Source: CAVHXA01 sp963639765
Lineage (GTDB): Bacteria > Bacillota > Clostridia > Oscillospirales > Oscillospiraceae
Length of the DNA stretch: 13,435 nt
NCBI GenBank assembly: GCA_963639765.1
Contig: CAVHXA010000051.1
Coordinates: 1-13,435 of the forward strand
Reading direction: 5' to 3'
The notes beneath the pieces were generated by a model. The model saw nothing but the letters and a program-made list of their open reading frames with translations, searched no databases and was not told where the DNA came from. Of this stretch, positions 6,860 to 13,435 are shown piece after piece (positions within the stretch are counted from its first letter, which is position 1; each line of letters opens with the position of its first letter). Position numbers and translations under genes: made by a program.

Positions 6860-7213
6860 ACATCCGTATCATACCGCATTGCGGCGCACCTTGCCGGTAG
6901 GGCTGGGTGCGCCGCAGCTTTATGCAAGCACCGGATGCACCAGGGTCAAATAATTTTCATCGCTTATGAGAATTGGCTTGAGGTCTCATTGCGCAGAGCA
7001 TGAAGGGGTTTTTTGCTCCCATAGAGCCTGACGAATGCTCTGCGTGAGATTGCGCGTCGCGGTCACTGAGATTGAGCACTCTCGCCGCTGTCGTTGAGAA
7101 TTGGGACCCGCAGAAACCAACTGATGTGGTGCCACCTATGACCATTTGGATATGCATCTCCTACAACGGCATACAGTGCAAAACTTGTAATCGATATTTT
7201 TTGTTTCGTTCTT
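6860..7213. other. 354-bp gene-poor stretch with inverted and short direct repeats
   Basis: After the inverted repeat at 6880-6916 comes a second one: TCTCA and CGCAGAGCAT (6985-7001) against ATGCTCTGCG and TGAGA (7035-7049), 15 bp in all with a small bulge and a 33-nt loop containing a T6 run. The motif TGAGA(A)TTG occurs four times (6967, 7045, 7067, 7095). A minus-strand reading frame across 6957-7157 has its start codon touching the ribosome binding site and looks non-coding. The stretch may be a structured RNA or a dispersed repeat at the edge of the island that follows. Confidence 0.45.
6880..6916 (+). terminator. 11-bp inverted repeat after the cytidylate-kinase-like gene, possible terminator
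   Basis: TGCGGCGCACC (6880-6890) and GGTGCGCCGCA (6906-6916) are perfect complements around a 15-nt loop. The stem is GC-rich and well placed, but only a weak T-run (GCTTTATG) follows, so termination would be imperfect. Confidence 0.5.
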
Positions 7214-7223
7214 GTGATTGAAC

Positions 7224-7252
7224 TTGATTTTTGGGCGGATTTGTGCTATACT
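7224..7252 (+). promoter_or_regulatory. Sigma-A promoter of the ATPase-TOPRIM operon
   Basis: TTGATT (7224-7229), a 17-bp spacer and TATACT (7247-7252) preceded by TGC (extended -10) form a strong promoter. Transcription from about 7259 excludes the in-frame upstream start at 7214 and supports ATG 7304. Confidence 0.75.
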
Positions 7253-7303
7253 AACACTGCCTTATTGCATGCACAGCATTACAGCGCGAAGAGAGGACGC
7301 ACT

Positions 7304-8719
7304 ATGGTTAATACCACAGTCAGGATTGAGAGTATTGAGATTAAAAATTTCAAGAATGTCGGTTATGGACATCTTGACTTTCAAGAATCAAAAAAAGGCA
7401 GCAAGGCAAGCATCCTTGGATTGTACGGCCAAAACGGCTCCGGCAAAACAGCTCTGATTGACGCTTTGGAACTGCTTCGCCTTGCACTTTCAGGAAAAGC
7501 GATTCCGGCTTACTTTGCCGACTATATCAACGTTGACAGCGAATATGCAACACTCAAATACGGCTTTAAGGTCAGCAATCAGGAAACGGACTGCATCTAT
7601 TCCGTTTTCTACGAGGTAAACCTCCGCCGGGATATTGATAATGCCGAGCACAACACAGAGCAGCTGCCTATTGACGAGCACTATAAAGCCGTACTGTTCG
7701 ATGAGGTGCTTTCCTACGCCTATGAATGCGGAGATAAAAAGGTTCGCCTTTCTCCTGTTATCGACACAAGGACAGCCGAGGATGTTGTTTTTGTCCCGGC
7801 TACAAAGTATCGTTCGATTGTCGGCAAAGACAAGGAGAGTTTGACCGGTCTCCTAGTGGCAAAGCAGCTTGCATCGGCGACATCCCGTTCCTTTATCTTC
7901 TCAAGGGAATTGCTGAATGTGACTCGGAAAAGCTGCAAGGATGACTGCCATCGATTCCTTATGGAGAGTCTTGTGTTTTTCGGGAACTACCAGCTGTTCG
8001 TTGTCAACACGACCAATTCCGGTCTCATCAGCATGAACGCGCTTCCGCTTGCATTCAACTATGCTGAGAACGGAAAAGCATCTATCGGCAACATTCTGAT
8101 TAAGCTGAATGAGCCATCTTTAATTCCCGAGGATGCACTGAATGTCGTCCACAAGGTCATTGACTGCATGAACGTGGTTCTGAAACAGATCATCCCCGGT
8201 TTGACAATCAGTGTGAAGGATATGGGTTCTCAGCTTTTCTCAAACGGTGCTCCCGGCTACCGCATTCAGCTCATGTCCAACAAGAACAGCAAAGAGATTC
8301 CGCTGCAATACGAATCTGAGGGTATCAAAAAGCTGATTTCCATCTTGCAGCTGTTGATTGTGATATACAACAAGCCATCAATGACTGTTGCGATTGACGA
8401 GCTGGATTCCGGCGTGTTTGAATATCTGCTTGGCGAGGTCCTGCGCATCATCGCGGAAAAAGGAAAGGGACAGCTTGTTTTCACTTCCCACAATCTCCGA
8501 CCGTTGGAAACGCTCGATAAGTCCTTTATTGCGTTTACGACAACCAATCCGCAGAACCGTTATATCCGTATGAGCAACGTAAAAACAACCAACAACCTTC
8601 GCGACTTCTATTACCGTGACATCGTACTCGGAGAACAGAGTGAGCCTGTGTACGAGCCGACAAACAACAGTGAAATTGCGATGGCGTTCAGAGAGGCAGG
8701 AAATCCGGATGCCACGTAA
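7304..8719 (+). CDS. AAA/ABC-type ATPase (AAA_21/AAA15 class), probable anti-phage defence subunit
   Basis: From the ATG at 7304 (GAGAGGA ribosome binding site 6 nt upstream, promoter at 7224-7252) the protein has 471 residues. It starts like SMC/RecF-type ATPases with IESIEIKNFKNVG (8-20). Walker A is GQNGSGKT (42-49), a signature-like SEG lies near 338-340, Walker B is TVAIDELDSG (361-370) with Asp365-Glu366, and the switch His is in FTSHN (393-397). Such ATPases in OLD-family, RloA, AbiLi and AriA proteins act as sensors or scaffolds that control a TOPRIM nuclease. Here no nuclease domain is fused to it; the next gene, overlapping by 11 nt, supplies the TOPRIM-like part. Activation by a phage trigger is inferred. 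It could instead serve DNA repair, but the pairing argues for defence. Confidence 0.82.
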   Translation: MVNTTVRIESIEIKNFKNVGYGHLDFQESKKGSKASILGLYGQNGSGKTALIDALELLRLALSGKAIPAYFADYINVDSEYATLKYGFKVSNQETDCIYSVFYEVNLRRDIDNAEHNTEQLPIDEHYKAVLFDEVLSYAYECGDKKVRLSPVIDTRTAEDVVFVPATKYRSIVGKDKESLTGLLVAKQLASATSRSFIFSRELLNVTRKSCKDDCHRFLMESLVFFGNYQLFVVNTTNSGLISMNALPLAFNYAENGKASIGNILIKLNEPSLIPEDALNVVHKVIDCMNVVLKQIIPGLTISVKDMGSQLFSNGAPGYRIQLMSNKNSKEIPLQYESEGIKKLISILQLLIVIYNKPSMTVAIDELDSGVFEYLLGEVLRIIAEKGKGQLVFTSHNLRPLETLDKSFIAFTTTNPQNRYIRMSNVKTTNNLRDFYYRDIVLGEQSEPVYEPTNNSEIAMAFREAGNPDAT

Positions 8720-9422
8720 AAAGATTGTTTTTGTTATCGTTGAAGGACCTTCCGATGAAGAAGCGCTCGGCGTTCTCTTAAATCGCATTTATGACAGCAA
8801 AGCGGTTTATGTTCAGGTTATGCATTGCGACATTACAACCGAGCTGGATGTAAATGCAGGCAATGTCGTTGCAAAGATCGGTGATGTTGTCAAGAAATAT
8901 GCAGGACGAGCATTTAAGTCTGGAGACTTCAGCAGAATCATTCACATAGCAGATATGGATGGAGCCTTTATTCCCGATGATGCTGTTGTGGAAGACGCCG
9001 CGGCGGTTAAGCCTCTCTACTCTATAACAGAAATCCGGACACAGAGAAAAAGCGGGATTGAAAATCGCAATCAGCGAAAGCGGGAATGTTTGAATCGACT
9101 GTCCTCTGCGTCTCGGATTTGGGGCGTTCCTTATCAGATTTACTATATGTCCTGTAATCTGGATCACGCGCTTTACGGAAAGCTGAACAGCACCGACGAA
9201 GAAAAAGAGGCTGATGCTTTTGCGTTTGCCAAAAGATACCGAGACGATATTCCAGGTTTCATGCAGTACATCAGTGAATCGGATTTTTCTGTTGCCGGAA
9301 GCTATCCGCAGTCATGGCAGTATATCCGAGAAGGACTGCACTCTCTTGAGCGTCACACCAATTTCGGACTATGCTTTCAGAAAGAAGCGGTAGATTCAGA
9401 AGGTAAACCTAATCCAGAATAA
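8709..9422 (+). CDS. TOPRIM-like nuclease partner (AbiLii/RloB-like)
   Basis: The ATG at 8709 overlaps the ATPase stop by 11 nt and has an AGGA site 7 nt upstream; a longer frame from 8616 lacks such support. The 237-residue protein begins with a TOPRIM-type strand and acid, IVFVIVEGPSDEEAL with Glu12, followed by the DxD pair HIADMDGAF with Asp82 and Asp84. These acids bind metal in TOPRIM nucleases. A later YYMSCNLDHALYG segment (145-157) and a helical region up to 212 resemble RloB/AbiLii-type proteins. I expect a metal-dependent nuclease, or a tRNA- or translation-targeting toxin as proposed for some relatives, held in check by the ATPase. Start overlap suggests coupled translation and a complex. 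Family assignment is from motifs and memory, not from a search. Confidence 0.7.
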   Translation: MPRKKIVFVIVEGPSDEEALGVLLNRIYDSKAVYVQVMHCDITTELDVNAGNVVAKIGDVVKKYAGRAFKSGDFSRIIHIADMDGAFIPDDAVVEDAAAVKPLYSITEIRTQRKSGIENRNQRKRECLNRLSSASRIWGVPYQIYYMSCNLDHALYGKLNSTDEEKEADAFAFAKRYRDDIPGFMQYISESDFSVAGSYPQSWQYIREGLHSLERHTNFGLCFQKEAVDSEGKPNPE

Positions 9423-9504
9423 TAAGTTCAGAATTCCATACTAAAAAATGAACCGGATTGATGAATAAGCAATAGCGGGAAAGGAAAACGGTCATCCACA
9501 ACTC
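9423..9504. other. Spacer between convergent TOPRIM gene and the 9505-10251 gene
   Basis: This 82-bp spacer receives two converging transcripts. It has only 4-bp inverted repeats and a T6 run in minus orientation; no strong bidirectional terminator is seen. Confidence 0.35.
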
Positions 9505-10251
9505 TTAGTTGCTGTCTGACGCGCTGTTATCAATATATTTCCGCAGTGCCTGATGTGTCCTCCATTGATTGACCAGCACTTCCCGGCACAGTCTTCGGTG
9601 GTCTGCTTCCTCTTCTTCCTGTGTTGGCTTCGGGAAATTGAGCTCTGCGAAAAGCTCTTCTGCGGAAGTGTAATATTTGTTCTGTTCTTCCTCAGGGAGA
9701 TTGCGGATTTCTTCCGCTTCCCGGAGTGATGCATCCAGCTTTTGGCGCTCGACCTCTACGGCGCTTTCATCGAAACCGAAGAACGTCATTTCGTAAAGAA
9801 TCTCTGCGCAGAGAGCGGCAGCACCGACTTCCCGTACGTTGCGATCGTCCAGCTCGTAACCGAGGATCTCCTTCCACGGAGACAGCATAAAGGAATAGCT
9901 CTCCGGAAGTGTTTTGCAATGCGCCCGCCTTTCTATTTCTTTCTCCTCCAGCGCATCGATCTCCGCCATGCTCTCCAGCCGGGAAATCTCAGATTCCGAT
10001 TCAAATTCATCGCTGAGTTCTTTTCTGGAATACAGGCACGGATCCAGAAACTCACCGTCCTCGTTGATATGATAAATACCAAGCAACAGATGGCCTGTTT
10101 CACATGGTTCAATTTTACGCAAAGACAGGATAAGCGCAGTCACTCGCTGTGTGGCTTTTGCTCTGCGGGTATCGTCAATATCCAGCTTATCGACAAAAGC
10201 CTCCGCGATCTCTGCTGCGGGCAGACGCATCATCAAATCTTTTACATTCAA
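9505..10251 (-). CDS. Uncharacterised acidic protein (possibly DUF6557-like)
   Basis: The 248-residue soluble protein has no motif that I can tie to a function. Visible parts: an N-terminal helical segment (1-50), LLLGIYHINEDGEFLDPCLY (56-74), a strongly charged Glu-rich helix (77-110), a conserved-looking core YSFMLSPWKEILGYELD (119-135), and a second helical acidic part (160-225). The core resembles what I remember of a Firmicutes family of unknown function, perhaps DUF6557. Start: TTG at 10251 is chosen because AGGAGG lies exactly 8 nt upstream (10260-10265); the nearest ATG is seven codons in and too far from it. It is transcribed away from the primase-helicase gene, with 82 bp between the two starts, which suggests shared control. 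A regulatory or neutralising partner role is conceivable but not shown. Confidence 0.75.
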   Translation of the reverse strand: MNVKDLMMRLPAAEIAEAFVDKLDIDDTRRAKATQRVTALILSLRKIEPCETGHLLLGIYHINEDGEFLDPCLYSRKELSDEFESESEISRLESMAEIDALEEKEIERRAHCKTLPESYSFMLSPWKEILGYELDDRNVREVGAAALCAEILYEMTFFGFDESAVEVERQKLDASLREAEEIRNLPEEEQNKYYTSAEELFAELNFPKPTQEEEEADHRRLCREVLVNQWRTHQALRKYIDNSASDSN

Positions 10252-10259
10252 GGTTGAGA

Positions 10260-10265
10260 CCTCCT
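10260..10265 (-). promoter_or_regulatory. Ribosome binding site deciding a TTG start
   Basis: AGGAGG on the minus strand with 8-nt spacing to TTG at 10251-10249. No ATG or GTG lies at a usable distance, so translation probably begins at TTG. Confidence 0.7.
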
Positions 10266-10315
10266 TCTCATGAAATGGCCATACTCCAACGGCACAATGT
10301 AACTACAAAAAGCAT

Positions 10316-10327
10316 AAAGGCGGTGAT
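10316..10327 (+). promoter_or_regulatory. Ribosome binding site deciding a GTG start
   Basis: AAAGGCGGTGAT differs from the ideal AAAGGAGGTGAT by one base and ends 6 nt before GTG at 10334. The next in-frame ATG (10349) is too distant, so GTG is the likely start. Confidence 0.7.
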
Positions 10328-10333
10328 CCGAAC

Positions 10334-13300
10334 GTGAACCATACGGCAATGATTGACGGAAAGGAATACTCCTTCCTGGAAGAGCTGTCTTCGCCGGATG
10401 AGCAGAAGAGCTTTATCCTCTGCGCAGATGACAGCGGCAGGCGCTTTGTTTGTCCGAAATCCGCCTGGCAGGACGGCGCGCCGCAGAATGACTCCGGACT
10501 CGCTGTCCACGCCCGCAGCTCCGTCCAGGAGAAGATTCAGTGTTTTCTCTCAACGTTCCGGGGCAGACCGGACCTATATGCAAGGCGTTACTACAGTGTG
10601 AAAACGGGAAAAAGCGGCTACACTCCGGCATGTAAAAATGAGTGGGCATCGGGTCTATGCGACAAGCGAAAGCACAAATGCCCCGACTGCCCGAACCGTG
10701 AATTCATGCCGCTGTCCTTTGATGCGGTCAAGGCACATCTGATTGGGAGTGATGCGCATTGCCGGGACGTAGCCGCCATTTATCCCATGCTGGAGGACAA
10801 CACCACATGGCTGCTGGCGACAGATTTTGATGAGGAAAACTGGAAAAGCGATGTAGACGCATTCCGCAGATGCTGTGCTGAAATCGGCCTTCACCCGGCA
10901 GTGGAGCGCTCCCGTTCCGGGAACGGCGCACATGTGTGGTTTTTCTTCAGTGAGCTGGTATCAGCGGCAGATGCGCGCCGGCTGGGAAGCGGCCTGCTGA
11001 CCAGAACAATGGCAAGACGTCACGAGCTGTCCTTCGCGTCCTATGACCGGCTGTTCCCGTCTCAGGACACCATTCCGACGGGCGGTTTCGGAAACCTCAT
11101 CGCTCTGCCGTTTCAGGGGCAGGCGCAGAAGAACGGCAACTCCCTGTTTGTGAATGAACAGTTCATGCCGTATCCAGATCAATGGGCGTATCTCTCCGCC
11201 ATACCGAGAATCACACCGGAGCGGCTGGGAGAGTGCCTTTCGGTTCTCTGTCAGGAGGGCGATGTGGGGGCGTTGGCGGAAGAAGCAAAGGCACAGGAGC
11301 CGTGGCGCCGCAAGCGTTCAGGCAAAAAGCTGACACGCACAGACTTCCCGCCAAGAGCGGTCATCACTGTATCGAATCTGATATACCTCCGGAAGGACGG
11401 ATTTTCGCAGGCGGCTTTGAATGCAATAAAACGGCTGGCCGCATTTCCGAACCCGGAATTTCGTTCCAGACAGGCCATGCGGCTGCCTGTATACGGGACG
11501 CCGCGCATCATTGACTGCGGTTATGAGGACAATACGTATATCGGTGTGCCGCGTGGCTGCGGCGAATCGCTCACGGAGCTTCTGGAGCAGCACGATGTTC
11601 CAATCGACGCAGACGACCGCCGCTGTGCCGGCAGAGAAATCAGGGTTTCCTTTCATGGGACGCTGCGCCCGGAGCAGATACCTGCGGCAGATGCGCTTCT
11701 TGCCGGAGAGATCGGCGTATTGTCGGCGACTACCGCCTTTGGCAAGACCGTCATCGGCGCCTACCTCATTGGACAGCGCAAGGTCAATACCCTGATTCTG
11801 GTGCACTCCAGTGCGCTGCTGGAGCAGTGGGCGAAGTCTCTGGGAGAATTTCTCATCATCGATGAAGTACTTCCGGAGCTTCCAAAGAAACGTGGCAGGA
11901 AGAAAAAGCGCTGCCTGATCGGTCAAATCGGTGCGGGTAAGGACACGCACAGCGGAATCATAGATATCGCCACTATGCAGTCCCTGTTTGAAGGGCCGGA
12001 AAAGGATGTCAAGGCCTTTGTAGAGGACTATGGAATGGTCATTGTGGATGAGTGTCACCATGTGGCAGCCTTTACCTTTGAAAAGGTTCTGAAGACAGCG
12101 AAAGCCAGATATGTGTACGGACTGTCAGCTACACCCGTGCGGAAAGACGGCCATCATCCCATCATTTTCATGCAATGCGGGCCGGTTCGGTATCTGGTCG
12201 ATGCAAAGAGTCAGGCGGAAAAGCGGGAGTTTGCACACTTTGTCATTCCACGGTTTACGCGGACAAGAGCCCCGGCCGGAAGCAAAATTCAAGACCTGTA
12301 CGACCTGATTGTCAAAAACGAGGCTCGAAATACGGAGATAACCGAAGATGCGCTGAAGCTTGTGGCGGAGGGCCGCACGCCCATTCTTCTGACAGAGCGC
12401 AAGGAGCATGCAGCCCGCCTTTCGGAGCTGCTGACAAAGCGCTGCCGGAACGTGTTTCTTTTGGTGGGCAGCGATAAGCCCAGGGAAAAGCAGGAAAAGC
12501 TCGCCCTGCTGCAGGCGCTGCCGGCAGATGAAGCGGCGGTCGTAGTGGCCACGGGAAAATACATCGGGGAAGGCTTTGACTCGCCCAGGCTGGATACACT
12601 GCTCCTCACGATGCCGATCTCATGGAAGGGCACACTCGCCCAATATGCGGGACGCCTGCATCGGAGTTATGCCGGAAAGCATGAGGTTCGTATTTACGAC
12701 TATGTGGACGTCCACATCCCCATGCTGGAACGGATGTATCATAAGCGTCTGAAGGGATACAGCGAGCTGGGATATCAGGTGAAGTTTGGTTCATCGGCAG
12801 AGCCGGTCAGTCTCGTATATAACGGAAATGCCGCTGTACCCGCATTTGAGCAGGACCTTTCGGATGCCTCTCAAAGCATCACCATCGTCAGCCCGTATAT
12901 GCACAGGAAACGAATCGTCAAGCTGCTGCCGTTATTGCAGGAGGCTGTGGCTCGCGGCGTCAAGGTGGAAATACATACCGCCGGCGATACCGACGCGGAG
13001 GACTCGCGCAGACAGGAAATCGCTGATATCATTGCCATGCTGCGTCAGAGCGATATAGACGCCGTCATCCATGATGGCTTGCAGCACCGCTATGCCGTTT
13101 TGGATGAAAGCACTGTCTGGTACGGCAATGTCGATCTGCTGGCCTTTGGACGCAAAGACACAGAGATTATTCGCTTCCAGAATACAGATATTGCCGGAGA
13201 ACTGCTGAGCATGGTCAGTGTGTCAGAGGCTGAGCAGCTGATGCTTACGGATTTGCCCGTTTCTGATCCACTTGAGCAGCCCGGCTCAGAAACTCCTTAA
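10334..13300 (+). CDS. TOTE-type primase-SF2 helicase-PLD-like fusion protein
   Basis: This 988-residue cytosolic protein joins three parts. (1) After about 55 residues, an archaeo-eukaryotic primase module: cysteines at 100, 109, 116 and 119 (CPDC) look like a zinc knuckle; TDFDEENW gives catalytic Asp164 and Asp166; SRSGNGAH gives His200; YDRLFPSQD ends in the probable third acid Asp245. This primase type is known from TOTE conflict systems. (2) A superfamily 2 helicase: motif I TTAFGKT (Lys471), DECH (572-575), SAT (598-600), motif V region 738-750, motif VI QYAGRLHR (770-777); a basic KKRGRKKKR patch (518-526) lies between motifs. (3) A phospholipase-D-like end (850-960), where HRYAVLD (918-924) keeps His and Asp but has Tyr for the usual Lys, and YGNVD replaces GSxN. 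Likely role: nucleic-acid copying and unwinding in defence against foreign DNA; inferred. The GTG start is supported by AAAGGCGGTGAT 6 nt upstream. Confidence 0.85.
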   Translation: MNHTAMIDGKEYSFLEELSSPDEQKSFILCADDSGRRFVCPKSAWQDGAPQNDSGLAVHARSSVQEKIQCFLSTFRGRPDLYARRYYSVKTGKSGYTPACKNEWASGLCDKRKHKCPDCPNREFMPLSFDAVKAHLIGSDAHCRDVAAIYPMLEDNTTWLLATDFDEENWKSDVDAFRRCCAEIGLHPAVERSRSGNGAHVWFFFSELVSAADARRLGSGLLTRTMARRHELSFASYDRLFPSQDTIPTGGFGNLIALPFQGQAQKNGNSLFVNEQFMPYPDQWAYLSAIPRITPERLGECLSVLCQEGDVGALAEEAKAQEPWRRKRSGKKLTRTDFPPRAVITVSNLIYLRKDGFSQAALNAIKRLAAFPNPEFRSRQAMRLPVYGTPRIIDCGYEDNTYIGVPRGCGESLTELLEQHDVPIDADDRRCAGREIRVSFHGTLRPEQIPAADALLAGEIGVLSATTAFGKTVIGAYLIGQRKVNTLILVHSSALLEQWAKSLGEFLIIDEVLPELPKKRGRKKKRCLIGQIGAGKDTHSGIIDIATMQSLFEGPEKDVKAFVEDYGMVIVDECHHVAAFTFEKVLKTAKARYVYGLSATPVRKDGHHPIIFMQCGPVRYLVDAKSQAEKREFAHFVIPRFTRTRAPAGSKIQDLYDLIVKNEARNTEITEDALKLVAEGRTPILLTERKEHAARLSELLTKRCRNVFLLVGSDKPREKQEKLALLQALPADEAAVVVATGKYIGEGFDSPRLDTLLLTMPISWKGTLAQYAGRLHRSYAGKHEVRIYDYVDVHIPMLERMYHKRLKGYSELGYQVKFGSSAEPVSLVYNGNAAVPAFEQDLSDASQSITIVSPYMHRKRIVKLLPLLQEAVARGVKVEIHTAGDTDAEDSRRQEIADIIAMLRQSDIDAVIHDGLQHRYAVLDESTVWYGNVDLLAFGRKDTEIIRFQNTDIAGELLSMVSVSEAEQLMLTDLPVSDPLEQPGSETP

Positions 13301-13435
13301 TTCTGGCCACGCCCGCATAGAGGACGGGAGGATCGCTTTGTACCACGAGGGTTGGCGCCTGGGTCAATCTGAGCCTCTTTACTTCCTCCATGTACTGTTC
13401 CGCATCCCTCTCCTCAAACGGGATGCCGGCATTTT
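13245..13435 (-). CDS. Thioredoxin/glutaredoxin-fold protein, C-terminal part, truncated by window edge
   Basis: The minus-strand frame is open from the window end to TAA at 13245-13247, giving 62 residues and no start. IPFEERDAEQYMEEVKRL followed by TQAPTLVVQ has the pattern of a thioredoxin-fold C-terminal half: helix, then the cis-proline strand (APTLVV), then YAGVARIKEFLSRA as last strand and helix. In Clostridia such a domain is often a small redox protein, or fused to or beside anaerobic ribonucleotide reductase; which applies here cannot be seen. The redox CxxC would lie outside the window. Its last 56 nt overlap the end of the primase-helicase gene on the opposite strand. Confidence 0.65.
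   Translation of the reverse strand, partial: NAGIPFEERDAEQYMEEVKRLRLTQAPTLVVQSDPPVLYAGVARIKEFLSRAAQVDQKRANP

Larger units (their letters stand above)
10252..10333. promoter_or_regulatory. Divergent spacer of the acidic protein and primase-helicase genes
   Basis: Both genes start from this 82-bp spacer, so at least one promoter for each must lie here or overlap the coding ends. I see only weak hexamer matches (for example TTGTAG in minus orientation) and a short ATGGCCAT palindrome, so no promoter is assigned. Overlapping promoters would allow coordinated control. Confidence 0.4.

Noticed and set aside
6957..7157. 66-aa minus-strand frame
   Set aside because: The start codon directly touches the possible ribosome binding site, the composition looks non-coding, and the stretch is dominated by a hairpin and repeats.
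7214..7303. 30-residue N-terminal extension of the ATPase
   Set aside because: The operon promoter (7224-7252) lies inside it, and ATG 7304 has the ribosome binding site and begins just before the conserved ATPase start.
8616..8708. 31-residue N-terminal extension of the TOPRIM-like protein
   Set aside because: It overlaps the conserved end of the ATPase gene; ATG 8709 has the ribosome binding site and opens directly into the TOPRIM strand.
9742..10257. 171-aa + strand frame
   Set aside because: Antisense to the acidic protein, whose TTG start has a strong ribosome binding site; no ribosome binding site for this frame was found.
11318..12061. 247-aa minus-strand frame
   Set aside because: Antisense to the helicase domain whose motifs are intact; a typical shadow in GC-rich coding DNA.
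1..13435. CRISPR array, tRNA, rRNA or retron RNA
   Set aside because: No regularly spaced repeats, no tRNA T-loop context outside coding DNA, and no reverse transcriptase were seen.

Overview
The window looks like chromosomal DNA from an anaerobic Firmicute, most likely a gut Clostridia/Oscillospiraceae-type organism. This is inferred from strong GGAGG-type ribosome binding sites, sigma-A promoters with extended -10 boxes, a mid GC content and the gene families present. No rRNA, tRNA, CRISPR array or intact insertion sequence was found.

Left part (1-6240). It opens with the 3' end of a DinD-type gene on the + strand. A minus-strand block follows, read right to left: a glycosyltransferase-like protein (4557-5741), a broken sugar-phosphate nucleotidyltransferase remnant (3970-4508), a sodium:solute symporter (2376-3839) and glyA (582-1835). 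The glyA/symporter spacer holds decayed sequence, probably including a fragment of a BRO-N/DinD N-terminal domain. The glycosyltransferase-like gene has a long leader with its own promoter, a 17-codon leader ORF with a good ribosome binding site, a perfect 13-bp intrinsic terminator just before the gene, and a segment able to act as antiterminator. This looks like transcription attenuation.

Middle (6245-7213). A cytidylate-kinase-like protein is read to the right from a promoter divergent to that leader. After it comes a gene-poor stretch with two strong inverted repeats and a short recurring motif, of unknown meaning.

Right part (7224-13300) looks like a defence/conflict island. A promoter at 7224-7252 drives an SMC/ABC-type AAA ATPase and, overlapping it by 11 nt, a small TOPRIM-like protein. 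This layout matches split OLD-like systems of the AbiL, PARIS and RloAB kind. Next come two divergently transcribed genes sharing an 82-bp spacer: an unrecognised acidic 248-aa protein (TTG start) and a 988-aa fusion of an archaeo-eukaryotic primase (as in TOTE conflict systems), an SF2 helicase and a degenerate phospholipase-D-like C-terminus. The 3' end of the fusion overlaps the 3' end of a convergent, truncated thioredoxin/glutaredoxin-fold gene that runs off the window.

The strongest candidates for a new or under-described system are the ATPase-TOPRIM pair, the primase-helicase-PLD gene with its divergent partner, and the leader-peptide attenuator at 5741-6046.
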